Below, in pieces: positions 33,358 through 44,647 of a DNA stretch of 52,500 nt. Made by a program: the position numbers and the translations under genes. The notes under the pieces are model-generated. The model had not been told where the DNA came from, did not search any database, and saw only the letters and a list, made by a program, of their open reading frames with translations. The stretch is taken from positions 1,417,501-1,470,000 of the forward strand of contig JACVTC010000022.1 in assembly GCA_016946835.1 (NCBI GenBank). Direction: 5' to 3'. How positions within the stretch are numbered: the first letter of the stretch is position 1; every line of letters begins with the position of its first letter. Source of the DNA: Neocallimastix lanati (nom. inval.) (Eukaryota > Neocallimastigomycota > Neocallimastigomycetes > Neocallimastigales > Neocallimastigaceae).

Positions 33358-33407
33358 TTGGATTAAATAAACATTTGATTATATAAATATTATATACATT
33401 ATTAATT
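32500..33407. other. Convergent intergenic region, nucleotidase to lipase
   Basis: 3' flanks of two convergent genes. Very A/T-rich, with a 42-base A run (32945-32986), AT dinucleotides (32772-32799), and T and A runs at 33229-33250, 33267-33283 and 33330-33354. No ORF or RNA gene seen. Confidence 0.6.
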
Positions 33408-34169
33408 TTATTGTAAGTTTTCCTTTAAGAGTCTTTGAACTTCAGGACTAGAGAGTAAACCAACATGAGTAACTCCTGAAATAATTATGTTATTAGCACC
33501 ATTTAATCTAGACAATAATATTGGATTAACAATTGTATCAGCATTAGAAGAAATGGTAATAACTTCAATACCAGAAGGAGCGGAGGAAGTAACAAGTCTA
33601 TTTGCACCACCTAAGGTAATAACTTTTTTAACTTTGTTGGAGCCACCAGCATTTAAAATGTAATTCATAGTATTGGCACCACCCATACTATGACAAACAA
33701 TATTAAGTTTTTGAGCACCGGTACGTTGTAATAATTGATTAGCTGCTGAAGAAATGACTTCAGCATTAACAGGACCAAATCCAATTTTATCTGGTAAATC
33801 AACGGAATACATTGCATTTCTATCCCATCCTTGACTAGCTAAATAATTTATTATTAGCATAAATGCGGATGAAGTACTATACATACCATGAATAAATAAA
33901 ATTGGATCATGTTTTCCACCAGCATTACTAGGAGTGGTGCTAGTATTTACAGTTGAACTACCAGAAACATTAGAATTTCTACTTAAGCCCCTGAAAAAGT
34001 TACCAATAGTACTACCATTATAATTTCCAAAATTATTTATTGAATTATTATTAGTATAACTATTTAATCTATCTTTATAATAATCCAGAGGAAGTACACC
34101 TGCGTTAATTACCATAAAATGGAATAATACAGTAAGTAATACAATTAAAAAGTATTTTAATCCAGCCAT
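33408..34169 (-). CDS. Secreted small lipase, Bacillus LipA-like
   Basis: Alpha/beta-hydrolase that cleaves ester bonds of acylglycerols, acting outside the cell. 253 residues, one exon. Residues 1-23 are a signal peptide (LKYFLIVLLTVLFHFMVINA). Residues 24-85 form an Asn/Ser/Thr-rich linker. The catalytic domain (about 86-253) starts DPILFIHGMYST, where the oxyanion-hole motif HG lies, and has the nucleophile Ser161 in CHSMGGAN, Asp211 in SSNADTIV and His235 in GVTHVGLL. GGANRL, SQGWDRNAMYSVD and the ending EVQRLLKE parallel the 181-residue Bacillus subtilis lipase A (family I.4), with no lid domain. The bacterial-type core, lack of introns and fungal-style linker suggest a horizontally acquired gene adapted for secretion. 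The gene is convergent with the nucleotidase. The start is the only ATG giving a signal peptide. Confidence 0.93.
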   Translation of the reverse strand: MAGLKYFLIVLLTVLFHFMVINAGVLPLDYYKDRLNSYTNNNSINNFGNYNGSTIGNFFRGLSRNSNVSGSSTVNTSTTPSNAGGKHDPILFIHGMYSTSSAFMLIINYLASQGWDRNAMYSVDLPDKIGFGPVNAEVISSAANQLLQRTGAQKLNIVCHSMGGANTMNYILNAGGSNKVKKVITLGGANRLVTSSAPSGIEVITISSNADTIVNPILLSRLNGANNIIISGVTHVGLLSSPEVQRLLKENLQ

Positions 34170-35038
34170 TTCTGTTATTATAATAAATAAAAACTTTGGT
34201 ATTTAATTAATTAATGATATTTAATGATATTTAAAAATTTTTTATTTTTTTCTTTTTTATTTTAAATACAAAATTAAATTTAATAAAAACTGTAAATTTT
34301 ATAAATTTTTTAAAAGGAAATTAGTTCTTTATATATAAATATATATATATTTTTATTTTGGTAAAAAATATAAATTTTTTTTTTTTTTTTTTTTTTTTGT
34401 AAAAAATATAATTAAATAATAAAAATAGTGATAATAGTAATAATAATGATTTTATAATAAACAATTGTTGTAAATAAAATTAATTAAAATAAATAATTGA
34501 TATATAATAAATTAAAATTAAATTAATATTATAAAATATTATTTATTATGTATATTAAATTTAACAAGAATAATTTAGATATATATAAATAAAAATAATT
34601 GACCTATATATTTTAATTATGATTTATTATTATTAATAGCGAATGATATATAGATTTATTTTTTTTTATAAATAAATATTTAAAAAGTAATAAATAATAA
34701 ATAATAAATAATAAATAATAAATAATAAATAATAAATAATAAATAATAAATAATAAATAATAAATAATAAATAATAAATAATAAATAATAAATAAATAAA
34801 TAATAAATATAAATAATAAATAATTAATAAATAATAAATAGTAAATAATAAATAATAAATAATAAATAGTAAATAATAAATAATAAATAATAAATATTAA
34901 ATATTAAATAAATTGTATATTATAAATTAGATATAATAATTAAGAATAAAAAGTTCATCATTCATTTAACAGTTTAAAATCTAGGAAAAAAAAAATAGCA
35001 ATGAACTTAAAAATTCCTTATATATATATATATTTATA

Positions 35039-35081
<43 letters not shown>

Positions 35082-35209
35082 GCTTTAAGCATTAAGGCTA
35101 ATTTCTTATAAAATATTTCATTAATATTTGGTAAGGAACAAGTGCCTTTGCTTTAAGTGGAGAATGTACGTTGACTGTCGTAGAGTCAATGATGCCACAA
35201 TCAAAGTAG
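34170..35209. other. AT-rich flank upstream of lipase
   Basis: Contains the lipase promoter side (no element defined), a taaataa microsatellite (34686-34915), AT dinucleotides (35019-35054), and a T run (35056-35080). From 35081 base composition becomes ordinary and short frames read like protein (SAFALSGECTLTVVES near 35144-35191, ending in a stop). That part may be a relic of a gene or element. Confidence 0.45.
34686..34915. repeat. taaataa microsatellite
   Basis: Array of taaataa units over about 230 bases, with some tag-containing variants towards the right end. Confidence 0.9.
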
Positions 35210-35302
35210 TTAATATAATTTTTTATGAATATGTCACTTAATTATTAATAATTTTTTATGGGATTAATAATTAAGTGACATATTCATAAAAAATTATATT
35301 AA
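35210..35302. repeat. Perfect 40-bp inverted repeat
   Basis: Arms at 35210-35249 and 35263-35302 are exact reverse complements (40 of 40) around a 13-base spacer (35250-35262). The arms include the mixed-base core aatatgtcactta, so this is not a simple AT-repeat coincidence. Transcribed, it would form a long hairpin; as DNA, a cruciform. No coding role is seen. Confidence 0.92.
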
Positions 35303-35424
35303 TAAATTTATTTATCAATTTAATGTAATCTTTTAATTAAAGCCATAATAAGCATTTAATATATGTATGATAATGTTTAATAGTAATAGTTTCATACCTT
35401 ATAATACATCTATTAAAATTTAAC

Positions 35425-35485
<61 letters not shown>

Positions 35486-35512
35486 TTAAATATATTTTCA
35501 ATTTTTAATTAA

Positions 35513-35632
35513 ATGAAAATGGATACCAACATGGCAAGGCCAGAAAATTCAAGCTTATGCCTTGGCTCTTATTCATTTGATGATACAGAATTATCAGGAA
35601 GATTATACTGCCTTAGAAATTTAATATTTTAA
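35513..35632 (+). CDS. Short ORF or exon relic, unknown
   Basis: An ATG-to-TAA frame of 39 codons with ordinary codon composition inside AT-rich DNA. It includes MARPENSSLCLGSYSFDDTE and ends GRLYCLRNLIF. I recognise no family. It lies 210 bases after the perfect inverted repeat and may be a fragment of the same lost gene or mobile element. No splice partner could be found. Confidence 0.25.
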   Translation: MKMDTNMARPENSSLCLGSYSFDDTELSGRLYCLRNLIF

Positions 35633-36004
35633 TAATGTATTTATCATATTATTTATTTTTTTTTATTTTAATTATTATTAAAAATGATATAATAATGAAA
35701 GTATTATTAATTATATATATTCTCTTAATTAACATGAATATAATTATATTTAAATCTATTTTTGAATATTAATTAAAATTTATTTATAGTTATTAATACT
35801 GTATTTTTTTTTTTTTTAATTTAAAAAGTTTTTTAATAATATTATAATTTATGGATAAATAATCTATATTAAAATCATGATTTTCACTATAACTATAAAT
35901 ATGTTGTTATTACTTTATTAACTAAAATTTATTATTAGAAGTAGTAATACAGTGGTAATATTTTATTCTATAAATACCTATCATCTAAATTTAAATTAAT
36001 ATTA

Positions 36005-36035
<31 letters not shown>

Positions 36036-36475
36036 ACTGGAAAATTTTGAACTTTGGGCCTTGGATAATAAAGTAGCATAGAAAACTTCTAAAATAATAA
36101 TGCTATTATATTAATAATATTGGATTAACAGTTATGATTAACTTTCGTAAATTTTATAGAAATGATATTAAATTAATTGTTACACGAAACATTTATTTAT
36201 GTATTTAAAATTTATGAAACATAAATATATAAATTAGATCAATTGACAATTAATTTTTTTGAGATATATAAATATGCATTATATAAAAAAAAACCATAAC
36301 AAATTTTTTATCATATTTTTAATTCATATAATTAAAAAAAATTATAAAACTTTGAAGGGAAAATTTCTTTATTAAAGTTTTATAAATATATATATATATA
36401 TATAAAATAAATGATCATTTTTGTTTCATTTAATAATATTTAAATTAAAAATATTATTATTTTACTTTATTTTAT
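35633..36475. other. AT-rich intergenic DNA
   Basis: No ORF of note. A T run lies at 36010-36035, followed by a small GC-richer patch (36036-36090: ttttgaactttgggccttgg) that resembles the mixed-composition relics at 35081-35650 but is too short to read. Confidence 0.4.
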
Positions 36476-36806
36476 TCAATCTGTACTTTATATTTATAAT
36501 TCAACTATTTATTTTATTTTATTCAACTGTACTTTATATTTATTATTCAACTATTTATTTTATTTTATTCAATTTGTACTTTATATTTATAATTCAACTA
36601 TTTATTTTATTTTATTCAATCTGTACTTTATATTTATAATTCAACTATTTTATTTTATTTTATTCAATCTGTACTTTATATTTATAATTCAACTATTTAT
36701 TTTATTCTATTTTATTTTATTCAATCTGTACTTTATATTTATAATTCAACTATTTATTTTATTATATTTTATTTTATTCAATCTGTACTTTATATTTATA
36801 TTTCTA
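36476..36806. repeat. Minisatellite, seven copies of 46-57 bp
   Basis: Units begin ctgtactttatatttata and run on to attttattcaat. Copies start at 36481, 36527, 36574, 36621, 36669, 36726 and 36783; the last ones gain an extra attctattttattt. The open frame 36421-36639 across it only reflects the repeat. Confidence 0.9.
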
Positions 36807-37099
36807 CTATTTATTTAATTTTATTTTATTTTTTTTTTTTTAAGAGAAATTTTAATAAAAAAACTAATAGATAAATGTACTAATATACTATATTTTAAGA
36901 AATAATATAAAATATCTTATTATATTTCTTAAAATAAAATAAAATAAATAAATAAAAAATTTGTTTTATGCATAAAACATATTAATAATAGATAGTAATA
37001 ATATTAATAATAATTATAAAATAAAAAAAAATGAAAAAGAAAATTAAAAGTTTAATATATATAATATTTTTAAATATATATATATATTTTTTTTTGGAA

Positions 37100-37399
37100 T
37101 TTTTTTTTTTAAACGGCAGCAAATTTGTTTCATCTTTATTAATTAAATATATGATAAAATACATGTAATAAAATGAAAAAAAGATAAAAAATAAACAAAA
37201 AATAAAACACAAAATAAAATAAAATAATGGTATAATATATTCTAGTTTCATTTAATATCTGTAAGACTTCACAAGAGCATTATTATACTGTAGTATAATA
37301 ATTAATTTTGACTTCGCAATGTTAATCATAATTTTAAGATACAAAATTATGATCTTCATTGGTTGCACTAGCCCTGCTGGCCTGTCTTACTGTTTTTTC
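37100..37399 (-). mobile_element. Very short 5'-truncated LINE insertion
   Basis: On the minus strand, bases 37399-37116 match the last part of LINE copy 1 (about 13300-13588) with few changes: the final codons (TVRQASRA to EDHNF), the stop, and the 3' untranslated region, ending in an A run (T run 37101-37110 on the plus strand). The 8-base sequence TTTTGGAA flanks it at 37092-37099 and 37400-37407, as expected of a target-site duplication. The frames 36982-37251 (-) and 37319-37540 (+) are by-products. Confidence 0.88.
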
Positions 37400-37407
37400 T
37401 TTTGGAA

Positions 37408-38054
37408 AAATAAAATTTTATATTTAATATTTTTTTTTTTTTTATTTATTTATTTACTTTTATTTATTATATATTTATATATAAATTTATATATTTATAT
37501 ATTTATTTATTATTTTTTTAAAAAAAAAATTCATCAATAAAATAATAGAATATAGATTTTTCTTACTATATACATAATAGAATAAAATATATATATATAT
37601 ATATATGATATATATATACATAATAACTAACTATAACTACTTTAATATAAAAATCATATCAATTTACTGATAAAGTAAATACATATATATTTATTTTTAA
37701 TTTTTTAAGAGTAAATATTTATATATTAATATTTTACTTAATATATCATCTCTAATACTTTATAGAAATTCTTTTCTTAATTTTTTTATTAGTAATAACC
37801 ATTTAAAATAATTATATATTACTAATAACCTAATATTATTATTATAAAAATTTTAATTTTACAATGTTTAATTTTAAATTAGAAAACATTATCCTAAATA
37901 AATATTTATTTTTTATTTTTAACTATTATATTATTTTTATTATTATACAAAAAAAAAAAAAAAAAAAAATTATACATAATTAAAAAAAATAATAATTTTT
38001 TTTGTATAAGTTGTAGAAATAAATTCTAACGAAAAAAAAAAAAAAAAATTTTTA

Positions 38055-38089
<35 letters not shown>

Positions 38090-38329
38090 AATTTTTTTTT
38101 TTTTTTTCGAATTTTTATAATTTTATAAGGAAAATTCATATAATTTTAATTTTAATATTTTTTATTTTTTCTTACTTTTTCTTCTTCTTCTTCTTATTTT
38201 TTTTTTTTTTATTCATTTTAATCTATTTATTTATTTAATTTTTTTTTCTCTTTATTATATTATTATTTTTTTCATATATATTTATTTTATTATTTCATAA
38301 TAAAGAGAGAGTAATAATCTCCTCATAGA
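37408..38329. other. AT-rich region downstream of ABC transporter
   Basis: 3' flank of the minus-strand ABC gene. T runs at 38059-38088 and 38091-38107, a (ttc)n tract near 38180, AT dinucleotides at 37590-37606, and no ORF. Confidence 0.55.
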
Positions 38330-41300
38330 TTAAATTTCATTAATTTGATTTTTAGAAAAATTTAAAAAGACTTGTTCCAAGGTAGTTTGGGAGAAACTAT
38401 AATCTGTAATTAGACGACTTGATTTACATTTTTCCATCATATAAAAGATATGTCCAATATTTTTATTAGCAGAAAATTGTATTTCATATTTAACTCTTTG
38501 AATTGATAAACGTTCCACTTTATATGGATGATTTTCAAAAAGAAAAGCATTTTCAACAATTTGGTTATGGAATGAATCTACGAAATCGGATTGAACTTCC
38601 AAAATATAACTATTACCATATTTCATTTTTAAATTTTCTGATGTACCAATATATCTTAAACGCCCATTTACTAAAATACCTAAACGTTCACAAAGATAAC
38701 TAGCTTCATCAATGGAATGGGTTGTAAGAATAATTGAAGAATTATTTCTTTCCTTAATTTCTTGAATAATATTCCAAATCAAACGTCGAGTGGAAGGATC
38801 AATACCTGAAGTAGGTTCATCTAAGAAAATTAATTTTGGATAGTTACAAATAACAAGAATAAGAGAAAGTTTACGTTTTGTACCTCCACTTAAATAATGG
38901 ATTCGTTTATTTTGATGCTCTTCTAATCCACAGGTACTAATAAACTTAGTGGCATAATTATTTACATCTTCTTTTTCATAACCACGTAAACTAAGGAAAA
39001 ATTCTATATGTTCACGTAAGGTTAATTCTCTCCATAAAATATCGTTCTGAGGGCAATAGCCAAAGGATGTTATAGTTGATTTAGAATCTTTAATATCTTT
39101 GCCTTGATAATAAACCTGACCTGTCGTTGGAGGTAGATAACCAGTAAAAATATTTAGAAGGGTAGATTTTCCAGCACCATTAGGTCCTAAAAGTCCCAAA
39201 CATTCGTGGGGTCTTAAACCAAAGTTAATATCACCTAAAACAGTTTTGACAATTTTATTGGTATAAAATGAAAGGTGGGGTTCACCATACTTTAAATCTT
39301 CCATTTTTTTCTGTTTTATATATTCTTTCGTGTCACTATCGAACATGCCTTTACATTTAAACTCTTTACTGATATGCATAGCACTAAAAGGTAAATCATG
39401 ATGATGCTTTTTAACATATTCATATTCCTTTTTAACATCTTCATCTCCCTTTTCCATATCTTCTTTATATTTTTGGGCGATAAATAAAGGATATGAACTA
39501 TTTAATGATCCATTAAATGAATTCATTACAATTTTATTTTTATCTTTATCTTTATCTGTATCCGAAGAAGATCGATTTAATGTAGTTTGATTAAATGAAT
39601 TTAACGATGATCTATTGGAAGTATTTTTAGATGTACCATTGGATATACTACAAGATACACTAGTTGTTGTATTTTTGGAGACACTAAAGGTGGTAGTATT
39701 AGATGTACTATAGGATGTAATGTTTGAGGTTTGACTTATTGGACTAGAGGGTGAACTATTGAATGTTAATTGATCAAATGTACTATTTGATGGTACATTG
39801 TAGGTAGTATTATCAAATAGACTTGTGGGTGGATTATTTAGTGAATTTTTAGTTGAATTATTGGATGAATTATTGGATGAATTATTGGATGAATTATTGG
39901 ATGAATTATTGGATGAATTATTGGATGAATTATTGATTGAATTAACGGTTGAATTAATAGTTGAATTGTTGGATGGATTTTTTGATGAATTAAAGAAATG
40001 TTTTGTTTTATTACTATTAACTTTAATATAGTATTTTCTTTGATAACGGGAATCAAGATAGAAAAGAATGGCAAAATAGAAGAAGAATAAGAAAATAAGT
40101 GTAATGAATAGAGGGGCAATATTGTTATGCATATTAAATATAATTTTCATTGAAAAAGGATATTGATTTTGTAAATCAAATAGATAAATATAGAAAATAG
40201 AATATAGGATACCACAAACGCCGTATGAAGGACAGAGAAGAGTAATTATAATACTTAGTTTAACAAAATTAGAGCTAAACATGGCACCAGTGGTTTTAAG
40301 CACATTTAGGGTATTAAATGGATTATCTGAATAGGTCACTCCACAAAAACCGATAATTAAAGTATAGAAATTAATAATGAAAAGATAAGTGAATGCAGTA
40401 TCTTCATTGGTAAAGATATAACTTAAGACGTATTGATGAAGTAGCGTAGGGAAACACCATATCACCATAGTCGCTATCATCAAGAGGAACAATTCTAGTT
40501 TATAAACAGGTCCAAATTTTAAAATAAAGCCAGCCAAGAAAATTAAAGAACAAGAAATGAAGTAGATTATGAAATCAGTTAAGAGACAGGATGTCCAATA
40601 TTGAGATCGAGTGATTCCTTTTAATTCTAACTGTTGAACTAATTTATATGTTCTTTCCCTAACAACTAAAGGACCAAACTTTGTGATGGCCATAAAGACA
40701 CTAATAATGATAGTGGTACACATTAAGAGACAAATTGTAAAAGTATTTTGATCTTGATTTGTGAAAGGATGTGAATAGACAGTAATAGGCTTTGATATAT
40801 TCTTTGTATTTAAAATGGCATTACTAATAGCGTTAATGGAGGCAGGAATAGCATGGACCATAGTTTCATTAACATAAATATTGGTATGATATGTATTTGG
40901 AAGAAGGACTTCAGTATTAAAAGAAGATATATAATTTGATCCTTTCATTTTAGGTTTTGGAAGACCATTAAGAGGTAATGAGGTAAGTTTTGATTGGGCC
41001 ATTTCATCAAAGCCTGTAGAATTATAATAGAGGGATGAATACACATTGTATAAACTAATATTTGAAGAAGAATGTAAGACATCATAATTCATATAATCTG
41101 AATGATAATTATTTTGAATAGAAATATTTAAAGATGGTTGTTTCGGTAAATAGGATAGAGATTTCTTAACTGTATAAAAGATTATAAAGGAAACTATGAA
41201 TGGAACTATAACTGCACTAAAAAAGAAACCTCTATTATTTAAGTAGATCTTAAATCTATATTTCATTAGGACACGGAGACGATAAAAGATACTCTTTTTT

Positions 41301-42353
41301 TCTGTTTGTTTTAAAAAAGGTAAACGCTCATGCATATTTAATAAAACTTGAAGAGAACTTTGTCGCCTTTTCAATTTTTCATTATAATAAGATGAAGAAT
41401 GAGTAGGTTGTTCCTCTGAATAAGTTTCTAAGTTAATAAATAATTCTTCCAATGTTGGCATAGTTAATCCATGATATTTAATTAATTTTTTTTCTCCTGT
41501 ATTCCTTTCCAATGCATTAAAAAGAGATTCGAAGTAGGTGGTAGCGCTTAAAGGTAATCTCCAAGTATGATAATTTATATAATATAAATTTTCGGGTTCT
41601 CTTTCATTAATACTTTCATAATCATCAAGCATATTCTCATCTTGACTATTGATATCATTTTCAACTCCTTCTCTTATTTTAGGTTGAACATACTCTGCTT
41701 CTGGTACATAGTATTTGATCAATTCTTTTACTCTTTCTACATTTTCTGTTTCAATTTCTAAATTATAACTCATGTTGAAATGCTTTTTAAGGTAAAGAGA
41801 AGTACCTAGGCAACGTATTTTTCCTTCAGATAAAATTAATTTCCTATCAGCCAAAATATCCGCTTCTTCCATAAAATGTGTCGTGAGGAATATGACACGT
41901 CCCTTCTTTAATCGTTGTAATAAATACCAAATACGTCTACGTGAAAGTGGATCTAATGATGTAGTGGGTTCATCTAAAAAGATAAATTTTGGGTTACCAA
42001 TAATAGCAATGGCAATAGAAAGTTCACGTTTTTGACCACCACTAAGATTAACAGCGCGTTTATCACGATATTCTAATAAATTCACTTCTCTTAAGAGATT
42101 CTCAATATTGATTTTTATATTTTTTAATTCTGCATAAAATTGAAGATGTTGTTCCACCGTCAATTCATCATAAACAATATTAGTTTGTGAACACACACCA
42201 AAATTTTCACGAATAGATTGTGTATCATATCTAATATCTTTACCATCAAATAAAACAGAACCATGATTTGCTTTTAAAATACCTACCATAATTTTAATTA
42301 AAGATGTTTTACCGGCACCATTATGACCTTTAAAATAACAACAACAACAACAA

Positions 42354-42401
<48 letters not shown>

Positions 42402-44647
42402 TTCATAATAAGATTGAAATTAGATTAATATATATAAAGAGTATGAAAATGAAATATAATAATTCTAAAATAAAAATTTATGTATGAAATAATTCTTACC
42501 AATAATAGAAAATATTTCACCTGGATAAACTTTAAAATTAATATTATTTAAAGCATAGAAATATTTTGAACGATAGTTGAAAGGATTAGAAGGGATTTTT
42601 ACTCCATTACTTTTACGCTTATAAATTTTATAAATATGATGAACTTCTACTGCTGGTATTTCTTTATTACGTCCATGATAATCCTTTTCAATATCATGGA
42701 AATAGGTCATCCTTTTTTCTTCTCTGCTCTTTTTTAAAATGAATTTTGAAAATATGAGAGCTATGTAATTTTCCCCAGACGTCATTCTATCAATTATTAA
42801 CAGTAAAATAAAGTAAATGAAGTTACTAAAAATAGTAAATAGTAAATACCATCCAGTGGAGGAATGTAATATAACATTAAAGGATATAGTAGTACCATTC
42901 AATCTAAAATTATTTATATCGTTTATAAAAGAGCCAAAGGCAATTGAGGAAAAAGGAATAGATAGTAATTTTTTTTGAAAATTATTTAAAAAACTAATAG
43001 TTAATCCGGAACAACAAAAGGAGATAATGATAAGTGAAGAAATTACACCTGAAGTTTTTGTACTATGAAAAAAACAACTAATGCAAAACGATAAAATACT
43101 TAAACTAAATCCATAAAAAGTAAGAGAGAGGAAAATGAAGATTGGATGAATGTTGGATAAGGTTTTGGTATACATATATAATATTGTCATAATAAAACTA
43201 ATTATGATGAGTGTTACAGCATAAATGACAAACCAACTTAACCAAAATACAGATGGATACACCCCTGACAATAATAAACTTTCTTTAATACCTTTTTCTT
43301 TTTCATTTACTATAGAGTTAACTATCATGGTACCAATTAATGAAAATCCTATTGAAATAAAATATGAAAATGTCATTGGGTAAATACTTAAAGTATAATA
43401 TTTGCTGGAGGACTTTCCTAATTTACCAATATATGCATTGTAGATGAAAGTATTATTATTTGTAGTTAAGCGTATAATCGATTGATCTATAGCTACTTGC
43501 AAAGGGGAAAAGATATTTAAATATTTTTCAGTATCCGTTTCATTATGTAAATTCATAATTATCGTTTTACCAATGTCATCACTATCATAAATTGACGTAG
43601 TTTTAGGAACTAAGGTATCATTAACCCGTATTGTATATTGAAAATAATCATTACTTTCAAAAATAACACCAGCTAATAAGAAATTTTGATTATTATAGTA
43701 ATACTGATCCATTTGGATTTGATTTTCAAAATGAATAAAATGATAACCTGATAGCATATCATTACTCATAATCATTTGAATAATATTTTCATCTGGATTA
43801 TCTTCGGGTAGAACAAACCCTATGGTAGGATTTTTATATAAAGAAGTATAGTTTTTTTGTTTGAATATATTGTTAATACTAATTGGTGATGACGGTCCTT
43901 TTTCTTCAATAGTTCCAATTCTTTTCTCTCCAATTACAAACGCTAAAAGATAGTAAAGAAATGATTGATAAAATTAATTTATAAAATGTATTAATATTAA
44001 ATTAAGTTATCACAAAATGAAAAGTTTTAATAATTATGAAAGATTAATAGTATTGAAAAATGCAATTTTTGTTGTTAAAAATTTAAAAGTATTTCATGTG
44101 AATATATATTTAGATAATATTAAATATTAATATCATAATTGAAAATATATAATAATTATAATTATAATTTAGTTTTCATTTGAATATAAAAAGTATATTT
44201 TAAAAAAATTTTTTATATTAATCTTAATATAATAAAAAATCTTTTAACAAAAAAAAAAAAAATAATAATAATAATTTATGATAAAAGAATAAAATACCTG
44301 TGAAAAACATAAACAATACAGGTACAAATATTTCAAATAAAGATCGATATTTTTGAGATTTCTTTAAAAGGATATTTTTTTTAGTTAAAGCCTTAAACTG
44401 GCTTAGGTATTTAGAAGTCTTTTATAATAAATATATATATAAATAATTAATTTTAATATTTAATTTAATAACGAATTAAACATATATATAATAAGAATTA
44501 TATAGAAATATATAAACTTTAATAAAAAAATTTTTTTGATTTAAATAAATGTATATACACTTTCTATCTAACGAAATAAGTTTAAAAGAAAGTAATATTT
44601 ATAATAATTATATTTAAAATTTATATTAGTATTATATCATTTACCAT
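38330..44647 (-). CDS. ABCA-type full-size ABC transporter, 4 exons
   Basis: ATP-driven membrane transporter of the ABCA subfamily, whose members mostly move lipids. Exons on the minus strand: possibly 44647-44645 (ATG alone), then 44418-44298, 43942-42500 and 42327-38330; GT-AG introns, consistent phases, about 1,854 residues. TMD1 starts at IFVPVLFMFFT, followed by a large loop of about 180 residues and a membrane block (YFISIGFSLIGTMIV and further helices), as in ABCA proteins. NBD1 has GHNGAGKTS (Walker A, split by the last intron), LSGGQ, FLDEPTTSLDP and TTHFMEEAD. TMD2 (about 890-1290) has its own large loop. A cytoplasmic Asn/Ser/Thr-rich linker of about 190 residues follows, then NBD2 with GPNGAGKST, LSGGTKRK, FLDEPTSGIDP and TTHSIDEA. 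Both ATP sites look intact. The open frame continuing past 42327 to 42406 (Phe and Cys runs) is intron. The first exon is the weakest part. Confidence 0.9.
39838..39970 (-). repeat. Asn-Ser codon repeat inside ABC transporter
   Basis: Seven near-identical 12-base units (gaattattggat on the plus strand) encode the NNSS repeat of the linker before NBD2. Because the DNA itself repeats, copy number can change by slippage. Confidence 0.9.
42328..42499 (-). other. ABC transporter intron with 42-T tract
   Basis: Intron splitting the NBD1 Walker A loop. The donor GTAAGA follows a codon-first G; the acceptor is TTTTAAAG. Just before the acceptor, on the coding strand, are 42 consecutive T followed by five GTT units. 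Confidence 0.85.

Noticed and set aside
39825-40031. Plus-strand frame encoding ELLDELLD repeats
   Set aside because: Antisense reading of the NNSS codon repeat of the ABC transporter.
42328-42406. N-terminal Phe and Cys runs ahead of the ABC transporter Walker A
   Set aside because: These come from an intron's T tract and GTT repeat; the donor at 42499 and acceptor at 42328 restore an unbroken Walker A loop.
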